Below are positions 26,493 to 38,573 of a DNA stretch of 64,000 bases, in pieces. Both the position numbers and the translations under genes were made by a program. Positions within the stretch are counted from its first letter, which is position 1, and every line of letters begins with the position of its first letter. Origin of the DNA: Adineta ricciae (lineage: Eukaryota > Rotifera > Eurotatoria > Adinetida > Adinetidae); assembly GCA_905250025.1 (NCBI GenBank), contig CAJNOJ010000125.1:124001-188000 (forward strand), in the 5' to 3' direction. Under the pieces are notes generated by a model. That model was not told where the DNA came from. It ran no database searches and was given only the letters and a program-made list of their open reading frames with translations.

Positions 26493-29400
26493 TTACACCA
26501 ATGTGGATTCTGTTAAAATACGTTGAACTTGTTCTTGGACTGCAAAATTAACTGTGTGATGACGGTGTCGATAGAGTAAAACATATGCATCAGATCGAAT
26601 AAGATCTTTGACATTTGCTAACGGAGAAACACGTGTATCATCGAAGTGACGCCAACCTAAAGAAAGATTCATATTCGTGTGAAATTCGAGAATTATTTCT
26701 TACCTATATCAGTCTTGGCTGGATCATTATTCGCAAGCAATCTAGCGTGGGATGTGTAGTGTCCGAACCATGCTGAACCTCGATGATTCACAACTCCGTA
26801 AAGATCGTAACGAGATTGAGTGGTATCACTACTATCTTCGGGTACGGATGCACAGTAAGGTGTCATATCGAGATTACTAAAAGATATGTATGTTATGTTT
26901 TCTTTCTCTATTGAAATTAAAGTTTGAAACGTACTGAATAGGAAATTTCACCGTTGTATCGATCTTTTCGCGTGTACTCGACATGTAATACGATGTTGAA
27001 TATTGATTGTATTTAAATCGTTTCAGATGAATAATAAGTATTGGTGGTAAACGCCAAACCGACATACATTTTTCGGCTTGAATATGTTCTTTACAACGTG
27101 GACAATACCATTTATCATCCGGACCTAAGACTTCAGGTTTGATAAACAATTCCAAGCATTGTTGAAGAGTTATATCTTGCTCTATTGCACACAATATCGA
27201 TGGTTTCTGTAGATAGACGATCACAAAGAAGTGTTCAACTTACCTCCACCAGTTGAATTGAAAACACTATCATCTTCCACGAGACCATTGATTCGATTTC
27301 TATTTAACGGTGAAGTAATACGAAGAGGCGCATCTATTTTATTGTCCGTGAACCAGTCAATTGAAAATGTAGAATAGCAACGTAAAATATAATCTGCATC
27401 TTCACCTGCAACAAAAGACTCTCCTTCGTTTCTGAATCTTTCTCTAGAGATAAAGACGTACCCGGTTCGATAATTGATTGGGAGTTATTATGAGAAACAT
27501 TCACCGTCTGAGGTATTAAACGAAATAAAGGTTGATTACCAATTATATCATCGAGCATATCAAAATCATCCGTACTACTGTGGCTACCACTGTCATCACT
27601 AACAATCATCGGTTCTTCCTCTTCTTTTTCTATGGTTGATATGTTTTTCGCCAGTTTTTCCTTTCGTTTTTTCTCTTGATTATGACGATTTTTGTTTTTA
27701 TTTGTTTTAACAAAGTAATCGCCGATACGACAAATGGACCAAGAATCAGATGACGACAGGGTGCTTTTGATTGTTGGCCAGTCAACATTTTCAATATCGC
27801 TGAAACTAATCAAATGCAGTACAAGTTAGAATCAGAAGGGAAACATGTCCAATAACTTACCTATCATCGTCGTTATCGTTGACCGTTTCATAGTCCTCGA
27901 AATCGGTATGGATCTCAATGGATCGTGGGGTTTGTTTTGTTCGTTCTATATAAATATCCACATATCGTCTTGAAACGAAAGAAGTTAGTTCGAAATTTAT
28001 TTCAATGATTTTAACTTACTTAGCATAGAGACTGATTTGTTCGAAGATATATTCGCAGGTTAATTTCGATTTTGGTACAGAAATAACGAAGGGAATGCCC
28101 ACAACGTCATAAGTGTTCGATGCGCTATGTTTACACCGATGTTCATGTTCACTTTTGTGAAGTCTCAGACATTGTCTATAAAAGTCGACATGTATAGAAG
28201 GATGACGAAATGATGTCAATCAGCTTACTCATCACAATAGGACGCTTGATAGCAATTCTTGCAATACTTTGGTGTCGCATGAGGATTAGGTATGGCTTGA
28301 CAATAGGCACATGGCAGTACGTACTCAATTGGTTTGAAGACTCGTTGGAAAAATGTTAAGGTAACGATTGGTTCATCATCACATTCTGTACTTGTTAAAA
28401 TTTCGGTTCTAAAGGCAAAGAGAACAATCATTCAAATGTGCCTTCCGCTTCGTATAAGCATTTTCAATGATCAGATGTTATAAATCACTTACATATATAT
28501 AACATCCGAATTGTTCCATGAGTACCCACCACTTGGTACATACATTTCATTAGAAAGATGCTCGACAGAAGAACTATCTTGAATTTTATAAGCTAACATC
28601 TAGTTAAATATATAATGTTCATAATCAATGGTGCCAACAATGAAAATGAATAACTAACTTTAGCGATTGCCAAACCACATTTGCTGAATAGCAAACGTTT
28701 CAAATCTGCAATAGTACCATCTGACGACATGGTGATGCGGTACTAGAATCCGAATAGGAGTTTACAAGAAACTTTGGATAAGAAAATGCTCTGTACTTTG
28801 ATGGGTGCTCTTTCTTCGCTTCGGAAACTAACGACTGCATCGACAGCGATTTGTTTTGGTAGCGGTACCGAGAGCGACGTGAACGGATCGAATGTAGTTG
28901 ATTCCTAGAATGAACGAAATATGGATTTATTCGGTTTGTTTCCTTGACTCACCTTGTTACACTGTGGGCATTTTGTCTTTGATTTGAACTGACCTGTAAA
29001 TAATTGTACAATTAACGAATCGTTACGAGATAAGTAACCACGCCAAGCCTCATCAGCAACTTCCTATTTTAAAGAATGATCTATTAGTAAACAAGAAACG
29101 GCTTTTCAGATATACGCACATGGTCAGGTCGATTATCATCTTCAACAGGTGGTACTTGAGGTTTGTTTATAACCCGATTAAGATCCTTAAATGAATGAGA
29201 TTAGAACTATTTCCAATCTCGAATCTTATCTTTACCTCATGAAGAGAATCTAGTAAAACTGTTAAGTATTCTTGTGCATCATGTTGTCCATTGCCAGCAA
29301 ATTCTTGATGTCGTTTACCAGCATACTCCTAGAGTAGAACCAGATTTAAAATGTACAAATTCATTTCTTAACTGACTCGCAATTGATTAGCGTCAATGTA

Positions 29401-30801
29401 ATTGTACGCTCCACTCCATAGTTTCTTCAATACATTGGCAAATTCTTCAGCCATGATACCTTTCATACCAAGTGGATTTGATCGATTTATTTCCAAACAA
29501 TAGTATGCCTCTATTAAGAGAAATGAATCTTCTTCCGAAGAGTGACAATTTTTTTTCATACGCAAGAAGTAATCTCGTAATTCACGTGTGTTTGCTAGAC
29601 ATTGAACGACTGCATTCATAAAACACGAATTCGCGGGATTGAATATACCAGTAAAACCGATCGTGGACGTCGTGCTACTCAAACTTGTAAGATCTTTTCG
29701 ATAAAGTGTCGAAATGGATGGATACGTCTCTGACTACAATAGCAATACGATCAGAATTTCAAAAACACATATAATCTACATTACTGTTCTCATCGGAGGT
29801 GATGATATAATAGCAGCTGAAATGAAAACAAGAAATAGTGTAATTTCATGGATGAAAATATTTCTATTAACCTCGGTGGATATCATCTGTGAGTGTTGGT
29901 TTTGTTGATCCTAATGGATGTGAGTGCACTGATGATAATTGTACCGATGGGCGATTTTCTGAGAATTCATTTGGTTCGAGTTGATTCCATTTCATTCCAT
30001 ATGGGTTATCTTTGATAAGGGTGATTTCAATACATATTGGGGTGACTACACAAGTACATCGATGAGGTCTAATTCGTTCTTTAACACGAACAAATAGTTT
30101 GACTTGCTTTGTAGATTCGATGGAATGAGAACGAAGAAAATCTTCATCGCTATAAATAGAACATCACGATCAAAGTATAGATGTCAGAAAAAAACAAGAA
30201 GAACGAACTTTGTTTGAAAAATAACTGTAAAGTTCGTATCAGTAAATTTCGCTTGGCAATTGAAAACTTGTTTTATGTCCAGTCGTGAGATGATTCGATC
30301 ATCATTTGTTTCGATAAAAGTACTGTGTATTTTTTTGAATGATATTTCTTCTGGTGCTTCTTGCTCGATAACCGAATTGATTTGTGGATTAGTCGTGGCA
30401 ATATTTGCATCGTTTTCTTTTGGAATTACCGAAGCGGTTTGTCTACTGCAAAGTTGAGGCCATTTGATTTCTGTTTGTTGTTTGTGTAAACGAAATTCAA
30501 TTGTTGTTTGAGTTCTACTATCGTTAATTTTATAGTCAATTTCGACTTGATCAGCGTAGATATGTGCATATAATTGAAATTTCCACTTTTGGCCACCTGA
30601 AAACAAAACAAGATCCATTCTATTCAGATATTTTGTCGAATTACTTGGTGTCATCACTTCAAGAGCATCAGAATCACAGTTTACGTCGACTTCTTTGATC
30701 TCAACTGCTCCATTTGCATAGAGATGTACAATTACAGAATCGTCTGCATCCTCGAATTTATATGAAGGCAATTGTGCTTCCTCAGTTAAGCTAGGAGCCA
30801 T
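26493..30801 (-). CDS. USP19: Ubiquitin carboxyl-terminal hydrolase 19
   Basis: Deubiquitinase with chaperone-like CS domains, linked in vertebrates to ER protein quality control. Nineteen exons, joined 1104 residues: 30645-30801, 30209-30596, 29872-30149, 29785-29816, 29377-29733, 29236-29328, 29120-29185, 28953-29063, 28797-28904, 28659-28742, 28493-28599, 28229-28408, 28020-28175, 27861-27968, 27462-27805, 27244-27405, 26935-27181, 26704-26876, 26493-26656. Two CS/p23 domains come first (about residues 12-100 and 185-260, the latter with NPYGMKWNQLEP). USP Cys box: GFTGIFNPANSCFMNAVVQC, Cys about 322, with the Asn five residues before it. A ubiquitin-like insert, then a MYND zinc finger (CAYC..CKNC..YCDEQC..H..HRC), a Glu/Lys-rich linker, a CPRC zinc pair, and the His box NHRG..FGHYTSHAR with WRHFDDTRV. 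The MYND insert plus two CS domains identify USP19. No C-terminal membrane anchor is present. Confidence 0.93.
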
Positions 30802-32132
30802 CGCTGACGGTTTTTATCTAAATAATAAGTTTCACATGTATTTTTCAAGAACGTAAAACAAAAATATTTAAAAACTCAAGATTTATTTAACTTGGGAATT
30901 TCTGATAGGAAGAAATAGTTTCACCTTGTCTGATTAGTTTACAGAACACACCAATCAGAACACCCTTTGACTTTGTCTATAGGTTTGAATATTCTTACTT
31001 CCTACTAAAACCGGTTATGCTCATATGTAAACTTTAATTGGGCACGTTTTAATAAGAAAATGAACGAATAATGAGGAAAGATAAACTGTGTCATAGCTAT
31101 GAACATAAACGCAAGATAACTTGACGAAGTCGAAGAGCATTAAGTGTTAGATATACTTCTTATTCTCTTAAATTATATCAAAGTCGCTTTGTAATATTTT
31201 ATTCATATGATTACATAGGATTTATATCAAAGTTATCGCTAAAGAATTTTCCAACATGTAGCATAAGATGAGACAATGAAAAAATTTCCTGTTCACAGCG
31301 TAAGAGCAAACATAGAATGGGTATTTTCGAAAATACACATTTTTTACGTATTCTATTAATGGAGATGTCGTCCGTTGACACTATTATCTTAATCCCATTG
31401 ATACTGCATCATAATTATTTCACATGATGAAGTTTTGGAAAGTTAGCGATGAATACTAGTCGAACCCTCAAGCAATCCATAATCACGGCAAATAGAAGGA
31501 ACAGATACTCATTACTACTCCATACACTACATCAATATAAAGACTGGTAACTTGAAATATTGGCAAATAGCGAGATACATTGATCATAGGATACGCGAAG
31601 CGAGAATGGACATCACATGGATAAATCCTTCTACATCTACAGTGCTAAGCTTTGTATACCGTAGCGACATCTATAATGTCATTATCTTAACTTCTATTCA
31701 TCGTCATATAATACTTTTCGCTTAATATAGAATTCACGAATTGTAAAATTCAGATCGAAATTTGCAAGGTTTATTTGTGTTGAATTAAAACAAACAAACA
31801 AAGTAACACACGAATGCATTCTCATCTATCAACTTAATTGGAAAGGCACTCTCTCATCAGAAAAAAAATGGCGACCGTTTATTGTTTCATTGAATTTGTT
31901 TTTTTTTCTTTCAGCCACATATTTACCTTCACCTGTCATTCATTCTTTTTATCGCTGAATCATCGAAATATTTTAATTAATTGTTTTCTTCTTCTCCTCT
32001 CATTATGAAAGTAAATTATTCATATAATAATATTAAACAAAAGTTCTCTTTCATATAAAGCCAGACGAGTATTAGTGGACCTTCGCGCATAATTCATGTC
32101 AAATTTTGTCTTGTGAAAAGCAAAACTCTACC
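30802..32132. other. Divergent intergenic region between USP19 and BET genes
   Basis: About 1.3 kb carrying both promoters. A perfect 16-base palindrome GTATTTTCGAAAATAC lies at 31321-31336. No coding exon or RNA gene supported. Confidence 0.5.
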
Positions 32133-35100
32133 ATGAAGGTAAAAGATTGTTTATCTCGCATGGTTTATGTACTTTTCACGGCGATTTTCTAGGCAACAAG
32201 TTCACATTCTATGAAATTACCACATATACCCGCAACAAAGCGTGGCCGACAAACGAATCAATTGCAATACATGTCAAAAGTCTTGTTGAAGATTTTGTGG
32301 AAACACGAATTTTCATGGCCATTTCAAAAACCTGTTAATCCTACGAAACTTAATCTGCCTGTAAGCTCGTTTTTTCAAATCGTACGATTTTCCTTCTATG
32401 GTATATCGCATTTCTAGAATTATTACAAGATTGTACGATATCCAATGGATCTTGGTACAATTAAGAAACGTCTCGAAGCAAACTATTATTATAGTGTTAA
32501 AGAATGTATTACTGATCTAAACTTAATGTTCACGAATTGTTATTTGTACAATAAACCAGGCGAAGTAATTTGAAGAAAATTCCGTTTTCGTATACACGAT
32601 ATCCGAATCTTATTTAGGATGTTGTCCTTATGGGTTCAACATTGGAGAAACTCTTTTACGAAAAACTTGCTGATATGCCAGAAGATGTGAGCACATGATC
32701 AACGTTGAAGGTTTCATATTCTTTGATGTTTATGTAGGAGATTGAAATTGTACCACATTCATCGAAATCATCTGTATTAAAAACTGGTGGGGATGGAAGT
32801 TTATCGGTTTCTGTAGCTTCGCCATCAACTCCTAGTGAACATATTAGCTCACCATGTACGTATACATTTCTTTGCGCATCTCCATGATAACAAAGTCAGA
32901 ACGGATAATCAACACAAAGAGAACTTGACTATATACAATCGAGTTGACCTTTCGAACTGAATTTTCATAGCTTTTTCTAAAACAAATGTGCGGTCAGTTA
33001 TAAACAAAGGAATAACACACTAATACAGTGAGATAACATGTGTCTGAAAGGAGAAAAGAATGGTCGACCGGAAAAGATACGTACATATGTGCTAATTTCT
33101 TTTTTTTTAAATTTCAGTACACTCGCCGTCAGCCCATTCTGTAAATAGCTCTCAGCCCAATGGTACGAATATGTTATCACGAAATCGTACATCATCAACA
33201 ACTAATCCCAATGCGATAACATCCCCATTTTCTCCACTAAACAATAATTCAAATCATATCGATCAAAATAGTCAATCGATGTCACCGAAATTGTCAGGCG
33301 AACATCAATCTATGTTGAATTCAACACCATTGGCGACTAATGATTTATTTGCATCAGTAAGAATTCATTCGAAGGACAATGGCAATTTTTGAATGTTAAA
33401 ATGATTTAGAATTTCAAACGAAAACCCGATCCAGACGACGATGCAGCAACCAAACGTCCAAATAGCACTACTGGACCCTTGAAACGTATTAAATATGAGA
33501 ATAATATTCCTACGGATGTAATATTACCTTTGATTTTCTTGATATTAATCTAGCTACATATATCTTTGTTCTGTTTAGGCTTCAGCTAAACGACCAAAGA
33601 ATCGTATGACGGAACAGTTAAAATTTTGTCTCAATATTGTCAAAGACCTATTAAACAAAAAAAATATGGTATATTTATTGTACTCAATTGATTTCCTCCA
33701 CAATTCTCTTCGGTTTATTTAGGCATTTGTGTGGCCATTTTCTAAGCCTGTTGACGTTAAAACTCTTAACTTATCTGATTACTACCAGATTATCAAAAAA
33801 CCCATGGATCTTGGTACTGTCAAGGTATGAGAGTCCAATGTCCTAATTTAAAATACAATTTTATTAAATTATTTTAGAGAAAACTTGAAAATCGAGAATA
33901 TGCAGCACCAGATGAATTTGCCGCTGATGTACGACTTATCTTTAGCAATTGTTATCTTTACAACGGGCCTCATACAGATGTTGTTGCCATGTGTAAAAAA
34001 GTCGAAGTAAGCAATCTGGAAAATTTTACCATCGATCGAACGCTCTATTGAATCATTCTAGCAAATGTTTGAAGACAAATTCGCTAAGCTACCTGATGAA
34101 CCACCGATAACACACACAGATACTGATCCTACAACTTCCAGTTCGCGTAATAATGGATTAGGATCGTCGTCTGCTGTCAGAAAACGTAAACGTCATTCGT
34201 CGAAACATAATAGTAGTGCTGGTGGACATACATCATCGATGATTACAAGTTCAGACGATGGTGCATCAAGCGATGATAGTGCTGAGGAATCGGAGAATAC
34301 ACGGGAAAACACACTTCGACAACTGCATTCTCTTCAAGAACAAGTAAGACTTTCGAAATCGTGATGAATTTCGTTACAATCATTTGTCTATTCAGGTGAA
34401 AAATATTGGTAACACATTGACGTATTTAATTCAACAAACTAGTGATCGAGTTACATTGCGTTATAAACGGCGAATGAAACGTAATAAAGGCAAAGGTCTC
34501 GGTTCTGACCCATTACCTTTTATCAGTACAGCAAATGATTCCAATCGTTCTGCACTTGTATCGCCGAATATATTCTCTACTGTGCAAAGTATATCAAATA
34601 ACTCTATACCACAGACAGCTACACGTAATCCTTCAACTGTAGCACCAGCAGCTAAGAAGTCATCATCATCATCACTTGCAAGTTTACTCACATCAAGTGC
34701 TGCTCCGACACCGAATGGTACTAGTCAATACAATACGCCATCCATGGATGCGTACAATTTCGGAGATATTAGTCCAACAAAACAGACGAAGGCAACTAAA
34801 GCAACTGCAGCGAAAAATAACAATACTGGCAAAGGTGTCGAACAAAATCGCCGTGCTGCTGGAACACCGGGCACAGGAGTTAAACGGTGAGTAAACTAAT
34901 CATGAGCGATATTAATCATACATATAATAATCGATTTTTTTTAGAACACCGAAAAAAGCAACTGCAGCGGCTGCCTCTGCCTCTTCAGTATTTGACTTTC
35001 AAAGCGAAGAAAATTCTAAACCAATGACGTACGATGAAAAACGACAATTGAGTGTGGATATTAATAATTTACCAAGTGAAAAACTTGGACCTGTTGTTGA

Positions 35101-35324
35101 GGTTTGTCGACTATGAAATTTCTTGTTTCATTCACATGTATATTTGTCTTTTTCTCAATTAGATCATATACAAACGAGAACCGTCATTACGTGATTCGAG
35201 CCGAGATGAGATGGAAATCGATTTTGAAATACTTAAACCATCAACATTACGAGAATTGGAAGCTTATATCAATCATGTCATGAAACGAAAACCAATTAAA
35301 CAACAAAATACATCTGGTAAATGA
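32133..35324 (+). CDS. BRD4: BET-family double-bromodomain protein (BRD2/3/4-like)
   Basis: Chromatin reader that binds acetylated histone tails and recruits P-TEFb and other factors. Fourteen exons: 32133-32138 (only ATGAAG), 32193-32360, 32418-32564, 32618-32686, 32738-32855, 33118-33356, 33410-33517, 33579-33668, 33723-33824, 33878-34006, 34062-34343, 34396-34886, 34945-35101, 35163-35324; 755 residues. Bromodomain 1 about residues 20-130: [42 protein letters not shown]. Bromodomain 2 about 290-395: [45 protein letters not shown]. Both keep the acetyl-lysine-binding Asn. A basic Ser-rich region ([13 protein letters not shown]) with an acidic Ser patch follows, then the ET domain near the end ([35 protein letters not shown]). 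No long BRD4-type C terminus, so it is the short BET form; the symbol is only the family representative. Confidence 0.94.
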
Positions 35325-36237
35325 TATCTTGGTTTTACTAGTCATTTCGTTTGTTTTTCCTATTGTCTCATTATTAATAAACACACACGCACACACATTA
35401 TTATTATGTTATCAGGTGATTAAGATCAATTGTACATATCTATACATATATAAATATATATATATAAATTAATGTATACCTTAAATTTGTTTAATAAATA
35501 GTTTTATATCATTAGAATTCAACAATATATTCGATGCATATTGTCTGTTTGTTTTTGTTTGATATATAAATCAAGCGCTGTTCTATTCTGTTTGCATATA
35601 TTGTCAATAATTGATTTTCAATGCTGTGTTTTTTATATAAATCTTTCTAATATAAACTTTTGAATAGAATTAGATGAGAGGATATGAAAAACGTCTATTT
35701 ATTCCATGTGAATAGCAATCAAAGATCTCTTATACAATCGATACTGGAAGCAGTATGTCAATAATAATGTGATTAACAAAAGATCATTGGAGATTAGAAA
35801 CTAATTGTTTTCCTTTTCATTAAGTAGTTTGTATTGCTCAATTGCTACACATCGAGCATTTATTTATCCTTCATGCATCGCGGAAATGATAATAATATTG
35901 CACACACAAGATTTAAAGTTTTGTGCATGAACTTTCAGTTTAAGAAACAGATAAATGAATCCATCTAATATAACAATAAATATGCAAATAGGCTATTACG
36001 TCTTTAGTGATAAGAATGAAAAACGATCGATCGATGACAATACTCGATTGTGTTACAGAGTGCACGTTACCGACGACAACGATATGTCATTCTTTGATAG
36101 TATTACTCGTCTACTATATTTGGACTGAATTTGTGTAAAAACAATTATGAGTCACATCTAAATATTTCTATTGTCGAAATATCAGATGTGATGTTTATTG
36201 GTAATAAAATATGTGTGCAAAAGAAAAAAAAACATGA
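35325..36237. other. 3' flanks of the BET and PDZ genes
   Basis: About 900 bases between converging genes, AT-rich, with an (AC)n tract at 35381-35397 and several AATAAA/ATTAATAAA strings suited to 3'-end formation. No gene seen. Confidence 0.5.
35381..35397. repeat. (AC)n simple repeat
   Basis: Short AC run interrupted once by G, in the 3' UTR region of the BET gene. Confidence 0.8.
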
Positions 36238-37171
36238 TTAAAAACGACGATAATTGTTTGGTGTTGGTGTATTGTACAATGCTGAGTTGACACGTGGATT
36301 TGGTCCAGGTGCGAATTTCACGGACGATTTACATGGTCGGATTGTATTCAATTGGCCACTGGAAAAAAGAAAATCTTCCTAGAGCATGTTTGCACATTGA
36401 GCGGCAATTAAGCTTAGATCGATAGAACTGAACGGTAGAACTTGCCTCAAGGTTTTTTGTTAATACAAAAACAACTTTTTCCAAAGAAAATTACCGGTAA
36501 CTAGAAATGAAATGTATTTGAATGAATACTATTCAAATGTCACTCGCTCGACTTCACATCTTTCAAAGCGCAATTAATCGCATTGTATATTACGTAAGCT
36601 TGTTTCCACACCCTTGCTGGTGAATGAAGGTCAGAGAAAGCTCATATCAAAGCATGTCTGGAGATGTATGCTAACAAGTCGTGAAACTAACACTGAATGT
36701 CTTCATGTCCAACAGGTTTTATTCTACACGATACATCAGATGGCAAGCAACTCTTTTTTGAGCTCATTATGTTCTCTTTTTTTTTAAATAAAGGCTTTCA
36801 ATTGCCATACAAGTTTTAGAGATTGACCGATTAAGCATACCGTCGAAGAATTAGTTGTAATCTTAATGAGTTTCGCATTAGGGCTTGTGCATCGTCGTGT
36901 TTCATTGAAGTTGCGTCTTGTCCATCGATGAAAAGAAGACCATCACCTGGATAGAGTTTATTATGTGCAATAGAGTTAGGTAAGATCTAAATTGAATATG
37001 CAAACATTGGGAGAAGTCATTAGATATTTATAATATTAATGAAATACGAACTTTCTTGATTGATAGTGGTAATCGAAAATCGGCTCCGCCTTGCAAACGG
37101 AAACCCCAATTTTGATCTAAATTGGACCGTTCGAGTAGAACAGGTATGGTTGGATATAACGGATTATCCAT
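36238..37171 (-). CDS. Small PDZ-domain protein of the PDLIM/ZASP type
   Basis: Exons 37052-37171, 36841-36986, 36238-36358; 128 residues. None of the exons is long, so the gene is easy to miss. Residues 8-85 form a PDZ domain close to the ZASP/Enigma/PDLIM class: LLERSNLDQNWGFRLQGGAD carries the WGFRLQGG carboxylate loop, followed by FRLPLSIKKILP, LYPGDGLLFIDGQDA and HDDAQALMRN. The remaining 40 residues, with VKFAPGPNPRVNS then ALYNTPTPNNYRRF, resemble the short Z-disc-associated motif found after the PDZ in these proteins. No LIM domain is encoded within range. A likely role is anchoring at alpha-actinin-rich muscle or adhesion sites, inferred from the family only. The second intron is 482 bases, long for this window. 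Confidence 0.8.
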
Positions 37172-38573
37172 TGTCGTTCTCAATTGAAAAATTCAATTTT
37201 AAGATCGATGTTGTTGAATTTCTTCGTTTTCTTAGTTAATAGCTTGACACCCCACTCAGTTGTGCATTCCGTATTAGCCTTTCCTCTGTTTCTGCTTGTT
37301 CTACTTCCTTCTTTCCTTCTTTCTTTTCTCTCTTTTCTTTCTACTTTTGCTAACATAAGAGAAAGAGAGACTTTGTCCTTAGTCATGTCCACATAACATT
37401 GCTGGATCATCGCTTCCATACGTGCATCCGTAAGCAATAAATACAACGCCCGCGTTCCACTATCTTCTGATTATTGTTTACGTTGAGTACTACATCAATG
37501 CATATGATAGATAGAAGTGCAAGAAGACGAACCGTTGAAAACGTCAAGAAACAGATAAGACATAATATTATACATATATAATTTATTTTCTTCCTTCTCC
37601 TCCTTTCTCTCTCTCTCTATCCCTTTGTCATCGACGTAATCTAGATGAATAAATAGAACAAGCGTTCTAATTCCAGCATAGTGTGCAATCTGATTACGAG
37701 TATTTAATAGCAATTTTAGCTGTTATTTCTATTCTATACGGTCATGAATATGACATCGAATCATTTTCCTTATGAAATATTGTGTGATAAATGAAAAACT
37801 ATTATTTATCGATTTTCGAATCTTGTGAACATTGATTTGAGATCAATTATTTCAGTCACACTGTCAAAATGCATTCAACATTCGTAAGAAGTTCTACATT
37901 TCTAAATGATCTATGCACCAAAGTACACAATTTCAAGGTATCGATACATAGTATTCAAATAAACGACTATTCCTATTGCTTCATTATTAATGTAGATGAA
38001 CAAATGTAAGATTTTCTTGTTAATACACTAATAAAACGATGATGGCAACTGAATGACGTTGTTAACCAAAACTTTCTTTGTTCTTACGTAACGATCTGTT
38101 CCGTAAAACATCATGTGTACATATTATCTCGACTTTTTGTATATTATACTCTCCGTACACGTTCGCGGAAACAGTTGGCTATGTCAATCAACAAATTTGC
38201 ATAGATTGGAATGCATGGATTCATTCTTTTGCTAAAAATCATTGTTTTACAATGAACAAAACATAATCTATGAACTCATTCGAATAAGAAATCAATGCAA
38301 TGATCAGTTTCATAGAGGTCACTAAAAGCACCGTTCAATCGATGAAGATTGGTTCATTCTTTCATTTTTCGCGCAAAGCGTATTGGATGGATAAGCAGTT
38401 CTCTGTCTCGTACAGTTGTCTTTTCTTCTAAGAAAATTCAAATTTGTGTTCTTTTATCCGTAAATATATTCCAGATTTAACGGATATTAACGAGGCTTTA
38501 TGTGTTCTACGTCTATGTTTTTTTTAGAGATGTTGAAGTATTTATAACTCTTAGAGATATTGACAAAGAAAAG
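37172..38573. other. Divergent intergenic region between PDZ and RhoGAP genes
   Basis: About 1.4 kb including both promoters and possibly a 5' exon of the RhoGAP gene (a good acceptor ends at 38527). A (CT)n tract lies near 37605-37619. No other gene supported. Confidence 0.5.

Noticed and set aside
27182..27243. Apparent frameshift between USP19 exons 16 and 17
   Set aside because: It came from using the AG at 27207, which would give a 37-base intron. The AG at 27182 gives a 62-base intron and a perfect frame (GG then EQDITLQQCLELF).
32883..32965. Possible second C/D snoRNA in a BET intron (ATGATAA and CTGA about 75 bases apart)
   Set aside because: Box C is poor and there is no terminal stem.
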